Source: Pteria penguin | Taxonomy: Eukaryota > Mollusca > Bivalvia > Pterioida > Pteriidae | Assembly: GCA_035048485.1 (NCBI GenBank) | Contig: CM068580.1 | Coordinates: forward strand, 38,536,085-38,600,084 | DNA length: 64,000 bases | Direction of reading: 5' to 3' | Shown here: positions 36,941 to 47,896 of the stretch, piece by piece | How the letters are laid out: each line of letters starts with the position of its first letter | Numbering within the stretch: position 1 is the stretch's first letter | Notes under the pieces: generated by a model | Databases searched by the model: none | Seen by the model: only the letters and a program-made list of their open reading frames with translations | Told to the model about the DNA's origin: nothing | Made by a program: the position numbers and the translations under genes

Positions 36941-37570
36941 TATGGAGCTGTTTAATCATTTTGACCAACATCTAAGGCATGTCTTAGGTCTCGGCTACAG
37001 ATGGGTCCCTAGAACGGTGACTGAAGATCAAAGAGAAACTGATATGATGTTTCTCTGCATCTTTTGTCTCGCTTTAAGGATGATCCCGATGATTTTATGG
37101 ACTGAATTCTCACTCGGGATGAAACTTGTGTTCACTATTTTAATCCTGAATTTAAGAAACAAAGCATGCAATGGATTCACCCTGGCCCATCCCCTCCTAA
37201 GAAATTCAAGAGATTTTCCTCAACTGAAAAAGCCTTTGCTTCTCTCTTTTGGGACAATCAGTAAATAAGATAAAGATAAATGATGCATATTATGTAAATG
37301 GGTGAAAGAGGCCGTATCGGGAGATGGTGAGAAAAAGAGAGGAAAGCTAATCAGAGGATGTCTGCTCTTGCAGCGGGATAATTCACCCGCTCACACTGTC
37401 CAAGTTTCAATGAAGGCTGCGACGCAATGTAGTTCGCGAGGTTTTTCCTCATCCTCCATGTTAGTAGGAACAATGGTGAAGCATTCTGTTTCGAAGGGGT
37501 TCAGGAATTTGAACAGGGATGGAGAAAGTGCATTGAGGAGAAGGGAGATTATACTGAAAATTAGTTCTTT
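36941..37570 (+). pseudogene. Mariner-like transposase, C-terminal fragment
   Basis: Plus-strand pieces in order are LGYRWVPRTVTEDQRE (36990-37040), TRDETCVHYFNPEF (about 37105-37150, a different frame), MQWIHPG, KRGKLIRGCLLLQRDNSPAH (37335-37395) and, after a gap, EFEQGWRKCIEEKGDYTE (about 37505-37555). RDET and RDNSPAHT carry the first two aspartates of the mariner DDD triad. The segment that should hold the third is deleted around 37440-37490. Frames shift at least twice, so it is a fossil. Confidence 0.88.
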
Positions 37571-37717
37571 CAATCTTGCTATTCCTATGTATACGTGGGA
37601 CCGAGAACTTTTTATCATATTATCATATTTCGTATGTTGATATATACCACGAAATACTAGATGCTGGTTATTATTTGACATGTCGATATAATATGCTGAG
37701 AACTTGGTGGCAGAAAT
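37571..37717. other. Short non-coding gap
   Basis: Nothing recognised between the mariner remnant and the pentanucleotide repeat. Confidence 0.4.
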
Positions 37718-37806
37718 GGTATAGTATAGTATAGTATAGTATAGTATAGTATAGTATAGTATAGTATAGTATAGTATAGTATAGTATAGTATAGTATAGT
37801 ATAGTT
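37718..37806. repeat. (ATAGT)n pentanucleotide microsatellite
   Basis: About 17 uninterrupted TATAG/ATAGT units. Confidence 0.95.
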
Positions 37807-39989
37807 CTACCATAGTAATCCATCAATTTGTTTTGTCATATTATCGTCTATAATTACGTCCAACTTTCGGAAAAACGACAATTTACTCATGACGAAATAC
37901 TAATAAGTATCTCATGTACATCTTTGAATTAGCAACATTGTAACTTACGCGTCAGCTAGAACTTGCTTTGTATATATACACTGAACCGTGGATTTAAAAT
38001 CGTATTTTGAATACCAAAATAATATGACAATAATCCATCAGAGTCTACAGTTAATAGATATAGTACTCATAACTGGACTTAAAACCTCATGATTCTGGTT
38101 CAATTCCAGCTGTCGTTTGGGATTTTTAGTGATTAACATATTATCAAGACCCTATATCAGACATGTGTATATGTCTCTGCCTATACCACGTGGTACAGGT
38201 GTTTCAGATAGGTCCGTTACATAGGACAAAATTATGGAGTCATGCAACATGCAAGGCCGTCCCTCGACAGGAGATAATTTTTGTGTTGCATAAAACTTAA
38301 AAATAAAATCTTGATGGGACTATAACACGAGATGTCCCTTTTTAACGAACGATAACTCTGTGTTTAGCTTGCCGCTTGACCTTGCAGACATCGTTCAGAT
38401 AAAAAACAAGAACACGGTAGTAAACAATTTGATTTAATGAATAACAAATAATTCTGTACAAATGCATGTAACTCATCTATAAATTTGTTTAGATGTAACT
38501 GTTTCAATTAAAAAAATATGCTGTCAACAAATTAAACCAGGAATGTGACAGAGGGTATTCGAGCTACTGAAACTTGCAAGTTACCGTAAATAATTCATTT
38601 ATGTATACAAAGAAGTATCGAAATATATTTGGATTCTATAGAAAACGTTTTAGACTGTAGCGAAGTTTCCTTTCAAGAGTTCATTACATTGAAATGTTTG
38701 ATTATTACACAGTACAGAGTCAGTTATATACGATTACAGTACGGTACTCGATTTCCGTCACGTAGTACCAGGGACGTACATTTCTATATATATTTAGATA
38801 TATACGTCCCAGGTAGTACGTGACTTGCCACTTTATGAGAGTTTTATAAACTCAGGCTAGATGTTTGTCCTCATCATGTTATTCTTTCATATATCGCCAC
38901 TCATAATTCAATTGTATTTAGGTAAATATTGACCATTCAGAGCAAAACTACTTCATATCAAGATCTCCTTAAATTAATTCTGATAGTGTTTTACAGACAA
39001 CACTTTAGTCTTAAGCTGTAAATTCAAGGGGGAGGGGGTTATAAAATACAGATGTGAACTTCAGCATAAAACATGGATGCAGATGCTGAATTTCCATGGT
39101 TTGTGTTTCTTTGTTATTTTTTGTTATTTATTAGAAAGTGACTTTTTGCATTTGAGCTTAAATTTTTACTTATACATGTACATGCACTCTGTCAGAATTC
39201 TGTCTTAATTTTTTGGGTGGGGGTTAGCAAATTGATATGACATATCTACCATGATACAGTAGTTCTTGACATTAATCTTTCCATGACCTTCAGGTGATAA
39301 GTCTGATGCAGATCCTGAGGATCCAGAGGGGCAGATTTAGAGTTGGGGTAAAAAAAAGTAAAAAATTCCAAGAAATTCATATTCACTAAACGCTGATGAC
39401 CTTCTCATAGAATTACTGCTTTAAGAAATTATCTTGAACACTCTTGCTCCTAGTATGAATATTTTAATAAATTTAAATTTGTTAATGATATAAATTATCT
39501 AAAAGAATTTAAAATAAAAGGGCCAAAAATCTATTAAGACAGAAAATGTCAATATAAAATGAATGGAAAGTACATGATAATAGGGCAGTAATTAAACATT
39601 TGTATTGCAATGAATACAAAGCTGCAGATAAGGGGAGTAAAAGCAAATTTATGCATTGAAAATTGTTAATTTATTGGAAAAATAAACAGGGTGTAAAAAT
39701 ACACATTTACATATAGCCTTACACATTAGATGTCCAAAGTAGTGCATACATGATTGTCAGCATTATAGGGAAAGGACAACTGCCTCGCATTCAGATTTTG
39801 TTCCGTTTTATTTTATGATCTAGACAGGCATTGCCAGTCTAGTGAGAAACTAAGGCATTCAGAACAGATCGGGACATTTCCATATACAATTTATAGTAAT
39901 TCCAGCTTGAGTGCACCGAGTAGCAAGTGTAAATACATTGACACTGTCATATTGAAAGCAAAAATATGTCGTCTAGGAAAACCTAGCAG
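37807..39989. other. Non-coding; decayed SINE and a small hairpin
   Basis: A much-decayed SINE is suggested at 38085-38245 (GGTTCAATTCCAGC, GTTTCAGATAGGTCCGTTAC). A hairpin with arms of about 25 bp lies at 38757-38823 (GTCACGTAGTACCAGGGACG against its near complement). The first, non-coding exon of the COX6C gene may lie here or to the right, but I could not place it. Confidence 0.4.
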
Positions 39990-40945
39990 ATTAAAAAAGA
40001 AATACTTATATCATAAAAGTATGGTATTACTATGGTGCAATATATTGAGAACCAATAAAAATGTTGAATTGATATTTGATATACTTATACATCTAAAAGA
40101 TATTAAGGTCAAGTTCAAATTTGGTTATGGTTCCACAATTTTTATTAGAGTTATTCCCCTTGGACTTAGAAAATTTTTTAAAATTAGCAGTTTCTACTCA
40201 TTATCTCAGGAATGCATAGAGATATTGAATTGATATTTTGTATACAAGTTTATGTACCTCTTAAGGATATCTAGGTCAAGTTCAAATTTGGTTATGGTTC
40301 AATAATTTTTGTCAGAGTTAGTCCCCTTGGACATTAGAAATTTCCTAAAATTAGCAGTTTCTGTGCATTATCTCTGGAACCAATAAAGATACTGAATTTA
40401 TATTAGATATAGCGATACATCTAAAGAATATTTAGGTCAAGTTGATATTTGGTTATGGTTCATTAAGTTTTATGAGAGTTATCCCCCTTGGACTTAGAAA
40501 ATTTCTTAAAATTAGCAGTTTCCATGCATTATTTCAAGAACGGATAGAGATATTGAATTGGTATTTTGTATACAGATACCTCTTAAAGATATCTAGGTCA
40601 AGTTCAGATTTGGTTATACTTCAATAATTTTTGTCAGAGTTAGTCTCCTTTGACTTAGGAAATTTCCTAAAGTTAGCAGTATCCACACATTATCTCTGGA
40701 GTTAGTAAAGAAATTGAATTTATATTTGATATACTAATACATCTAAAGGATATTTAGGTCAAGTTCAAATTTGGTTTTGGTTCAATAAGTTTTGTGAGAG
40801 TTTTCCGCCTTGGACTTAGAAATTTCTTAAAATTAGCAGATTCCGCTCATTATCTCAGGAACAGCTAGATATATTGAATTGATATTTGGTATACAGATAC
40901 ATCTTAAGGATACATGTATCTAGGTCAAGTTAATAAGTTATAATT
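39990..40945. repeat. 161-167-bp tandem array
   Basis: The anchor GGTCAAGTTCAAATTTGGTT starts at 40107, 40274, 40435, 40596, 40757 and 40923, giving spacings of 167, 161, 161, 161 and 166. Within each unit CCTTGGACTTAGAAAATTTC, AAAATTAGCAGTTTC and CATTATCTCAGGAAC follow in order. Open frames across it are by-products. Arrays of about 160-bp units are typical of bivalve 'pearl' or Helitron-related non-autonomous elements; placing this one there is inference. Confidence 0.88.
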
Positions 40946-41958
40946 AGGATACCTGTCTTTGGCATATTTATTTTGATTTTGTTTTGTGTCAGTTAATACT
41001 GATGTCTAAATTAAATGAAGACAAGTGATATATATGTTAATCATTAGACACAAACTTTTGAATGAAAAAATTTTGTTTGTGGGTGATTATGAGGAGTAGA
41101 TGATCTCTAATGTAGTATTGTGAGTTATGCCCGCGTTACAAAAATAACCAGGGGGCATATGCTACATTGGCGTTGCTCTTGTTTGTTCAAATTTTGGCTA
41201 GTGTTTTATATATCGCACTTGTAATGTCTTAGGACTGCTTGCCATGAATTGATTCAAACTTCACATTTGTTTGTTGTGATTACCTCATGATCTTTGTGTA
41301 TTTGTGGTTATTTTGGGGTATTTTGTTCTGGAGTAATGCCTACTAATAGGACTATATTTGTCAGGTTTTGGCCAATTTTTTACGTATTACATTGTATCTT
41401 ACGACTGCTTGCTGTGATGAACTTCAAATTCCACACAGTTGTTTGTTGTGATAAATGGGTCAAGATATGTATTGATAGATATCTTGGTTTGGCATATCAT
41501 ATGCAATTTTATTCTGCAGAAGAAGAAATGACAATTCTTATGTACAGTAATATAACAACTTACATAAATCAAACATACAGAAAATAAGCAGTTGTACCTT
41601 TCCAGTGAATTTTGAAATTATAAAGGAAATGATTGGAAAATAAAAGAACCGTAGTCAATACTAGTCTGTTGTCAAATCAGTCAAAAGAAAATTACTGTCT
41701 TGTGAATACAGTTTACAACCTGTGGGAAATAAACATACTTTTTTGCATTGGAAATTCGTCCAAATGACAAACTTTAATTGCTCTGTAAATAATTACAGAC
41801 TGACTAAGGTAGGAATCAACCTTTTGTTTGAGAGACAATCACTCAAATGAGAAACAATCTGTTTTAAGTACATGTAATCAATATTAAGGATTGAGGAAGA
41901 ATAATTTTTTTATATGAGCAGGAAGAAAGAATGTATAATTTCATTTTTCTTCTTGCAG
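40946..41958. other. Upstream region of COX6C, 5' intron
   Basis: The base just before 41959 ends an acceptor (TTTTTCTTCTTGCAG), so at least part of this stretch is a 5' UTR intron. No upstream exon or promoter motif was fixed. Confidence 0.45.
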
Positions 41959-42131
41959 ATGAGTAGTGGCAGTGTTCAGAAAGTCTGGCCCAGACCTCAA
42001 TTCAGAGGACATTTTGCAAAATATCTGCAAAAGACCTTTGCTTTGGTAGTAGTTGTAGGAGGATTTTCAACTGCTGCTTATTATCAGTTTGTATACAAAA
42101 GAATACGAGATCGATGTGACAGATACACCAG
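41959..42131 (+). CDS. COX6C: Cytochrome c oxidase subunit 6C, coding exon 1
   Basis: Encodes residues 1-57 and two bases of codon 58. COX6C is a small nuclear-encoded subunit of mitochondrial complex IV with one membrane helix. The exon starts exactly at ATG after a strong acceptor (TTCTTCTTGCAG). Visible features are the basic pre-helix segment WPRPQFRGHFAKYLQK (residues 10-25), a hydrophobic helix FALVVVVGGFSTAAYYQFVY (about 27-46) and a basic exit KRIRDRCDRY. This fits the known RGLLARRL-helix-FRVADQRKKAYADFY plan. The donor is AG/GTAATG, phase 2. The upstream in-frame ATG at 41914 falls in the intron/pyrimidine tract and is not used. Confidence 0.92.
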
Positions 42132-44185
42132 GTAATGCATGATAAAGGAACAATGTTTTATTTTAAAATATGCTGGAAGTTAGATTGAAAGTTTACCTAT
42201 ATATTATATATAGTAATGGTTATGAAATTCTTCTTTTCGAGAAACAACATATCTCAGGTGCTACTAGTACTATAGTCTCATACTGGGGGTTTTGCAGACA
42301 CGTTTCAGATGTCCCTACTCTCCAGTAATATGCCCCATCCCAGAAATCACTTAGAAAGTGCCTATCATCAAATATGTATTATAAAATAATGTGTATTTGT
42401 AAGGTCAAGAAAAAATGATGTTTTTTTTTAAATACCAGTCAAAATGCAGATAAGCAAGTGTCTAGTTTGCTTTTTGAGTTGTCATCAGTTGACATTCAGA
42501 CTTCTGTTTACAAAACAATCATCCATCGCCCCTCATGGAAATTCTGCCACTTTATTTAGATATTCAATTGTTATTTTGGAATGCATAAGATTCTTCAGTC
42601 CTTTCAAGTGATGGCCAGGTGAAAACATTATTTTACCAAGTTAGACATTTGGTGAAGTTTTCAGCTTTTTAATGTTCAAATGTTGATGTGTAAGTGCCTT
42701 TGCGAAAATGTTGAGAATACAATCCAAGAGGTGCCTGAATCTGCTGCCAAGAAGCAGTTAATACCTTATAGGTCTTAATGTGTGGAAGAAAAGCTGTCTC
42801 CACAAAATATTTGAAAAGTATGACCAGGTTTGAGTTTAGTATACCGGGTAATTATTTGATGAAATTGATATAAAGGTCCATGATTTTCAATATTTGGTGA
42901 AATTATCCATTTTATTAAAAAGAAAGATAATTGAAATCCACCGACTGAGTAATGAGCCTTGTTCTTTGGGCAATGTAATGCTGAACAGACATCTTTTCTT
43001 TTGGCCTAATCAGCTGCTGTGTGGTTTAAAGGATATATCATATAGTCCTTTTGGGTTTTAGTAACCTGTGGATTACCTGTTTCTGTACTGAACTGCATTT
43101 ATATAGAAGCAGAGAACAAATCGTTTAGATTTTGCAAAAGTTTAGAAATTAACTAGACATAGAATGTAGTAAAGTTTGAAAGTTTACCAGACGGACAGAA
43201 AATAACGGACCAGGTGATATTTGATGAAAAACAGGACATATTTAAAGGAATAGACATCAAGATTTCTTTTAAATTGCTGGTATTAAATTCATTTCTAAAA
43301 GTTAGTTGACCGATTTATGAAGGTAATTTTGCATCATAAAATGCTGGGGGTATCGTTGTACTATTCTGAGCAAGTTTTTTGTTTCATGGCACAGTTTTAA
43401 AGGATAAGCCACTGTCTGCCCTCTTTCCAATTTTTATCAGATTTATCTTAATTCAACTACTCATTCATCTGGCTTACATCCATAGTTGAAGGTCTCTTTT
43501 TTAATGAAACAGCACTATCTACATATTTAAGCTTATGCAACATATTGTTCATATTTGTGTTACTGAAATTCTCTTGAAATGTGAATCAGTTGCATGAGCT
43601 AGATTAACATAAAATTGTATGGTTAAACATCAGTCCCGACTGAAGAGTGGATCAGGGCCTGGCGCCATAAACTGAGAATATACTCAAGTCAAAAATTTCA
43701 TTTTAATTTATTCCATTATCAAACGTTCAAATAAATTTTAATGCAGAATGGTTTAATTCTTTTTATCAGTAGAATAAAACTAAATAAAATCCAAATCCCA
43801 GTTATTAATTCATTGATGAACAGAAGAATATGAATTTTTTACTTAAGTATATTCTCAGTTTATGGTACTGGGGCCAGGTTGCAAGCTGCTATCAAATTTA
43901 AATATATTTTTGATTCCACATTTTTTTTTTTGTTATGCAAGCTTTAAACAGTTTCATTTTTCTTTGATTTTGATTGATCATTCAAATGTCTAGATTGTTC
44001 CCATACATTTGGTCCAGTATTCTAATTTGTTATCAGTCCTATTGGAACTTTACCCATAAAATCTGTCTGTATGGCGACTTTTGGTTTGTATAATTGATTA
44101 TGCCAGAATTTGGTACTTGATCATTATTGAATAATAATGAACTGGAAATTCTATTGATTTTTTTAATCTATTTTTTATTTTCAAG
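42132..44185 (+). other. COX6C intron with an inserted MITE
   Basis: The intron runs from GTAATG at 42132 to TTTATTTTCAAG at 44185. It carries the fold-back element at 43655-43881 and no other recognised feature. Confidence 0.85.
43655..43881. mobile_element. MITE with GGGGCCATAAACTGAGAATA termini, copy 1
   Basis: The left end GGCCTGGCGCCATAAACTGA with GAATATACTCAAGT is the inverted complement of the right end ACTTAAGTATATTCTCAGTT with TATGGTACTGGGGCCAGG. TIRs are about 45 bp, the AT-rich core about 130 bp, with no coding sequence. A second copy lies at 47.33 kb. Confidence 0.82.
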
Positions 44186-44300
44186 TCAAAGAAATTCACA
44201 AGCTATCTATGAAGCCATGGTCAAGGATGGAGTGTTTAAGAATATTAGACGTGATGGATCTGTAGTTCCTCTAGATGCTGATCCTGATGATGAAGAATAA
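44186..44300 (+). CDS. COX6C: Cytochrome c oxidase subunit 6C, coding exon 2
   Basis: Completes the protein to 95 residues (codon 58 is AG plus T). The text SQRNSQAIYEAMVKDGVFKN followed by IRRDG aligns in plan with the C-terminal matrix/intermembrane helix of animal COX6C (AYADFY...MRKAGIFQSVK). The last 13 residues are acidic (PLDADPDDEE) and extend past the usual 75-residue animal protein. The stop is TAA at 44298-44300. A donor-like TTAG/GTATAAAT lies four bases after the stop. Confidence 0.92.
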
Positions 44301-45205
44301 TTAGGTATAAATATCATTCATATTGTGGTCATCAGGCCATCCAGAAGGGTCCTTGTTTTCTGACTAATTGGTCACAATGATTGTGACTAGAATTATTGTT
44401 TTCTGCAGTTTTCTGACTGCTTTGGTTTGTAGTTGTAGAAAATCTCTAAATGCAATATATTCTGTTTCATGTCAGTGGTAGATCCAGGATTTCCGAAAAG
44501 GGGCGCCCACATATGTATTAGCCAAACGACTTAGCTATTTTTGGCGTTAAATCTCGATTTTTATTAGTAAATATGTGGCCAAAAGGGGGTACCGGCCCCT
44601 TCGGGTCCCCCGTCTAAATCCGCCACTGCATGTTACTATGCTACTTGTTGATGTAGACCGAGTAACATAACCAGTCTTTCGTTTATTTCTTTTGGGTTAT
44701 TATTGAATATTATTTCTTTTGGGTTATTATTAAATATACAACTTCAAGCAACATCTATATTAGTTGTAACAAAGTGTATGAATGTTAGACCATCTTAAAT
44801 AATACCTAACCATACTTATTCACCCTGTAGTAGGTAGGGTCAAAGAACAGCAAACCAAGGTCTGATTGATTGAAGATAGATTATTACAAGATCATGTGAT
44901 TTATTACAGTATTTACTGCAGTCTGTTCACTTTTCAGTATTAAGCTTTATTACATTCACACTTTCGTACTGTATTTGTATTTCTTTGCCTCTCAATAAAT
45001 ATGAATTATGTAGGACTACATACAAATAATAATTCAGATTTGATCTCTCCTCACTTTCATTTTTTATGTTTGTAAAAAGCAGTTTGTTTTGATTATTTTC
45101 CAGGTATGAAGATAGTTTGAGGCTGTGTTTTATATAAATAGAATGAGAGACATTTTGAATGTTAATAATTATTATTACAACATGAGAATAAGGAAATAAA
45201 ATTTA
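44301..45205 (+). other. COX6C 3' region with two poly(A) signals
   Basis: AATAAA occurs at 44994-44999 and again at 45195-45200. A possible 3' UTR intron runs from GTATAAAT at 44305 to the acceptor GATTATTTTCCAG at 45103; splicing it would use the second signal. The interval also carries a small TIR element at 44473-44629. Which mRNA form exists cannot be decided from sequence alone. Confidence 0.5.
44473..44630. mobile_element. Small hAT-like MITE
   Basis: It begins CAGTGGTAGATCCAGGATTT and ends CGTCTAAATCCGCCACTG, inverted ends of about 15-18 bp, with a GGGG...CCCC-rich interior. Five bases (CATGT) are shared by the flanks. CAGTGG...CCACTG ends are common among hAT-type MITEs of animals. 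Fragments of the family appear near 4.92, 16.6, 20.8 and 32.0 kb. Confidence 0.68.
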
Positions 45206-45595
45206 AAACATGACTGGTATTTTTGTTTTTGTTTTTTCATTTTATGGTTTTTCTGTATTGCTTTCATTCGTTTGATTATGTGTATTGTCATCAATGCCAT
45301 CAAAAGCTTTGAAGCAATGATTTCTGAGTGAACAAAATGTGGTTATTTAAAAGTTAAAAACTTCTGTTAGTTATACAACTTTGACAATATTAACATGATA
45401 GAATAATTATAATGAATATGGCAGTTGTACATTACTTGAACCGGTGTCCATTTTACATAAACACTTACATCAAATCGTAAATTTTTTGATTCCTTAATTA
45501 ATAAAGAATAAATTCCTGGGATACTCGAAAATAAATGCAGTTCTCCTGAAATGGCACCCCCCCCTCCAAAAAAACCCCCCCAAAATTAAAATAAA
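45206..45595. other. Intergenic, nothing recognised
   Basis: Between the COX6C poly(A) site and the next repeat. A CCCCCCCTCC and CCCCCCC patch at 45550-45582 is the only oddity. Confidence 0.4.
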
Positions 45596-46055
45596 ACTAG
45601 AATTTTAATGTGTCAGTGCGACACAGATGCTCCCGCTGGCAGCTAAGGTACATGTAGTGAAATATAATTGCCACAGAATTAATATTTGAAAATTTTCAAA
45701 GTGCCATAACTCCTGATAAAAAACTCTGAGCAGAGTTGCCTCACTTCATGCGCATCTACATATGCTACCTACATGTGAAGTTTGGTGAAATTCTGATGAA
45801 CAGTTTAGAAGTTGCGATGACAAGGTTCAGCCATATGCAATGCACATTTTCTAATTTCAAAGTCCCATAACTCCTGAAAAAAATCTGAGCAGAGTTGCCT
45901 CCTTTCATGCACATCTACATATGCTGCTCTACCTACATGTGAAGTTTGGTGAAATTCTGATGAACGGTTTGGGAGGAATTGCGATGACAAGGTTTCGGAA
46001 TGACAGGGTGCAAAACGATATTCCCATGGCCATATATGGCGGGGGCATAAAAAAA
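45596..46055. repeat. About 160-bp unit repeat, two copies and flanks
   Basis: CATAACTCCTGA, GAGCAGAGTTGCCTC, CACATCTACATATGCT, GTGAAGTTTGGTGAAATTCT and GATGAACGGTTT...TTGCGATGACAAGG occur twice, about 162 bp apart. The left edge has a small hairpin, GTGTCAGTGCGACAC. The unit length is like that of the 40-kb array, but the sequence is different. It is a candidate mollusc pearl/Helitron-type repeat. The open frames over it are by-products. Confidence 0.78.
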
Positions 46056-46759
46056 CCGAACAAACCTCAAGCAGGTAATCAGTCAATTCTGCAAAATATA
46101 TAGGATTAATTGTGTGGTCAAATGTTTACGATTTGTTGTGTCCTCTAGTGAAATGGGCCCCTGGTATGGGTTTAAAGTTACTTTCAAAGCTTAGCTCTTC
46201 CAAGATAAAGAATTGGTCAAGTTAGACCAGGATCTTTTCACTCGTGCAATTTTACTTCAAGTAGAACACGTATATAAAGAGAATTTCGTTCTTTAGTGAA
46301 TGAAGCTTGATGCGATGTTTTAAAGGTGCGTAATTTAAAAGAAGTACATTAAAGAGAATAAAACTAGGTATTGAATTTCATTCTTTCCACTTTTGATGGG
46401 TTATAAATATAATCTAGAAAATTTGTTCCATCTTGGGAGTCTCGTGCTCGAGTCTGGCATTTCGGACTTCTGCATGGTCTACAAAATTATATCATTTTTG
46501 CATCCCTTATCCTGTTGGAAGTTTCGCAATCGATTCTCATTACAACTTTCCATTAGCACATTTCCATCACTTCCACATTTCTTATTACGTAAGACATTAC
46601 CGCTCTGTTTGAGCTCGAATCTTTAGATAATCCGGAGTGAAAGTTCTCGTATCATGCTCATTTTGTGGCATTTCGTTTGGTATATCCGTTTATAATTCCC
46701 GTTATTTTCTACATATAAACATTGTATATGGTACTGGATGATCGATATTAAAACATACT
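46056..46759. other. Intergenic, nothing recognised
   Basis: Lies beyond the poly(A) signal of the CABIT gene. Short open frames have no support. Confidence 0.4.
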
Positions 46760-46777
46760 GAATTATCAGCATCTATT

Positions 46778-46783
46778 TTTATT
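46778..46783 (-). terminator. Poly(A) signal of the double-CABIT gene
   Basis: AATAAA on the minus strand, 155 bases after the TAA stop at 46938. It supports exon 4 as the terminal exon. Confidence 0.65.
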
Positions 46784-46937
46784 AGCAAGTTACATAAATA
46801 TTGATAAATATGATACACATACTACGTTTTTTATGATTGACCCCTTAATGTTTTGATCAGCCAAATCGCACAGAAAAACATTTAAAGCTTGCTGTTGTAA
46901 GATTTTGGAGTTATCTCTCTTGCAGCATTCCTGACTA

Positions 46938-46987
46938 TTACAGAATTTTTGACACCCGTCTTCGCAAACGGCTTCCGATAGATCTTC
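46938..46987 (-). CDS. Double-CABIT adaptor, exon 4 (C-terminus)
   Basis: The acceptor is TATATCTTATTTTCAG. Entering in phase 1, as exon 3 demands, the exon gives RRSIGSRLRRRVSKIL and then TAA TAG. The tail is strongly basic. The same DNA is open in the other two frames as well: a cysteine-rich frame runs 65 codons to 46790 and the third frame about 34 codons. The choice of frame therefore rests on splice-phase continuity from the CABIT exon. A donor-like GTATGTGT at 46822 could extend the cysteine-rich version. Confidence 0.6.
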
Positions 46988-47324
46988 CTGAAAATAAGAT
47001 ATAGAAACCAATGTTTAAGGCCATCCATTGTTCGAATCATCTCTACGAATAAGTTTCATGTAAATAGACACTCAGTGCAGTATATAACTGATCCAAAGCA
47101 GAATTCCAAATTATTTTGAGTTTTGTTTGTTTGTTTGGTTTTTTTGTTTTTGTTTTTTAAATAAATTTTCAGTTTGATCGCTACATCATATGTTTTCCAC
47201 ATGTTTGGTCATGATTACCTCCATCACTTACATGTATTTTGTATTTTTAAATTTGTCAGTGACTATGGTATCTGATTTGTGAACTAGCAAGATTCTTTTC
47301 CAACCACGATAGTCTGTTAACGTT

Positions 47325-47540
47325 GTGGGTTTGGGGCCAAAAACTGAAATAATGCTTTAGTCGTGTTTTCAAATCCTTCTATTAAATGATTAATTAATAA
47401 CTAAAATTTTAATTTCATTGAGCTTTATTCTACTCATAAATAAAGTTTAGTCACCATACATAACCATCTATTTGAAAGTTTGACAACGGAATGAACTAAA
47501 AACTTCAGTATTTTCTCAGTTTATGGCCCCGAACCTTGTT
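47325..47540. mobile_element. MITE with GGGGCCATAAACTGAG termini, copy 2
   Basis: The left end GGGTTTGGGGCCAAAAACTG and right end CTCAGTTTATGGCCCCGAAC form inverted repeats and match the copy at 43.66 kb. It lies within intron 3 of the CABIT gene. Confidence 0.75.
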
Positions 47541-47839
47541 CTAAGAACAGACTACTGTTTTTCTAGTGCACATCAAAAGTACGACGTATAGCGTTCTATA
47601 TAAAAACTTTTTCAACCAAAATTCTTGGTGTAAAGAAAATAACATTTCGTGTGTTGTATAAAAGACTTGCCTTTAGGAGTCTTCATTTAAAATTAAAGGA
47701 TTACAGTGCACATGTAGGTAATCAAGTTAGAATGAAATTTCTGAACAATTTTGTAAAATACAGTTGTAAAATGCCATGACTTCACTGCGGTTGAACTGTG
47801 TATAGGTGTGAGAGAGAGAGAGAAAGAGTATATACTTAC

Positions 47840-47896
47840 TTGATTTAGTATTCCTATTCTTGCCAAGTTTGACAGATTCATAGATGTTTTCATCAC
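47840..47896 (-). CDS. Double-CABIT adaptor, exon 3
   Basis: A 57-base exon between the acceptor ATTTTCTCTCTATAAG and donor GTAAGTATA. In the phase set by exon 2 it reads SDENIYESVKLGKNRNTKS. ENIYESV resembles an acidic tyrosine site of the kind bound by SH2 domains after phosphorylation. Another frame (VMKTSMNLSNLARIGILNQ) is also open, so the assignment depends on phase continuity. Confidence 0.62.

Noticed and set aside
37391..37813. 140-codon minus-strand frame
   Set aside because: Half is the ATAGT microsatellite (ILYYT repeats) and the rest is antisense to the mariner fossil.
39907..40627. Open frames of 108 and 61 codons with similar ends
   Set aside because: They are shifted readings of the same 161-167-bp tandem unit.
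45805..46086. 93-codon minus-strand frame with several cysteines
   Set aside because: Lies entirely in the ~160-bp repeat unit and ends at repeat boundaries.
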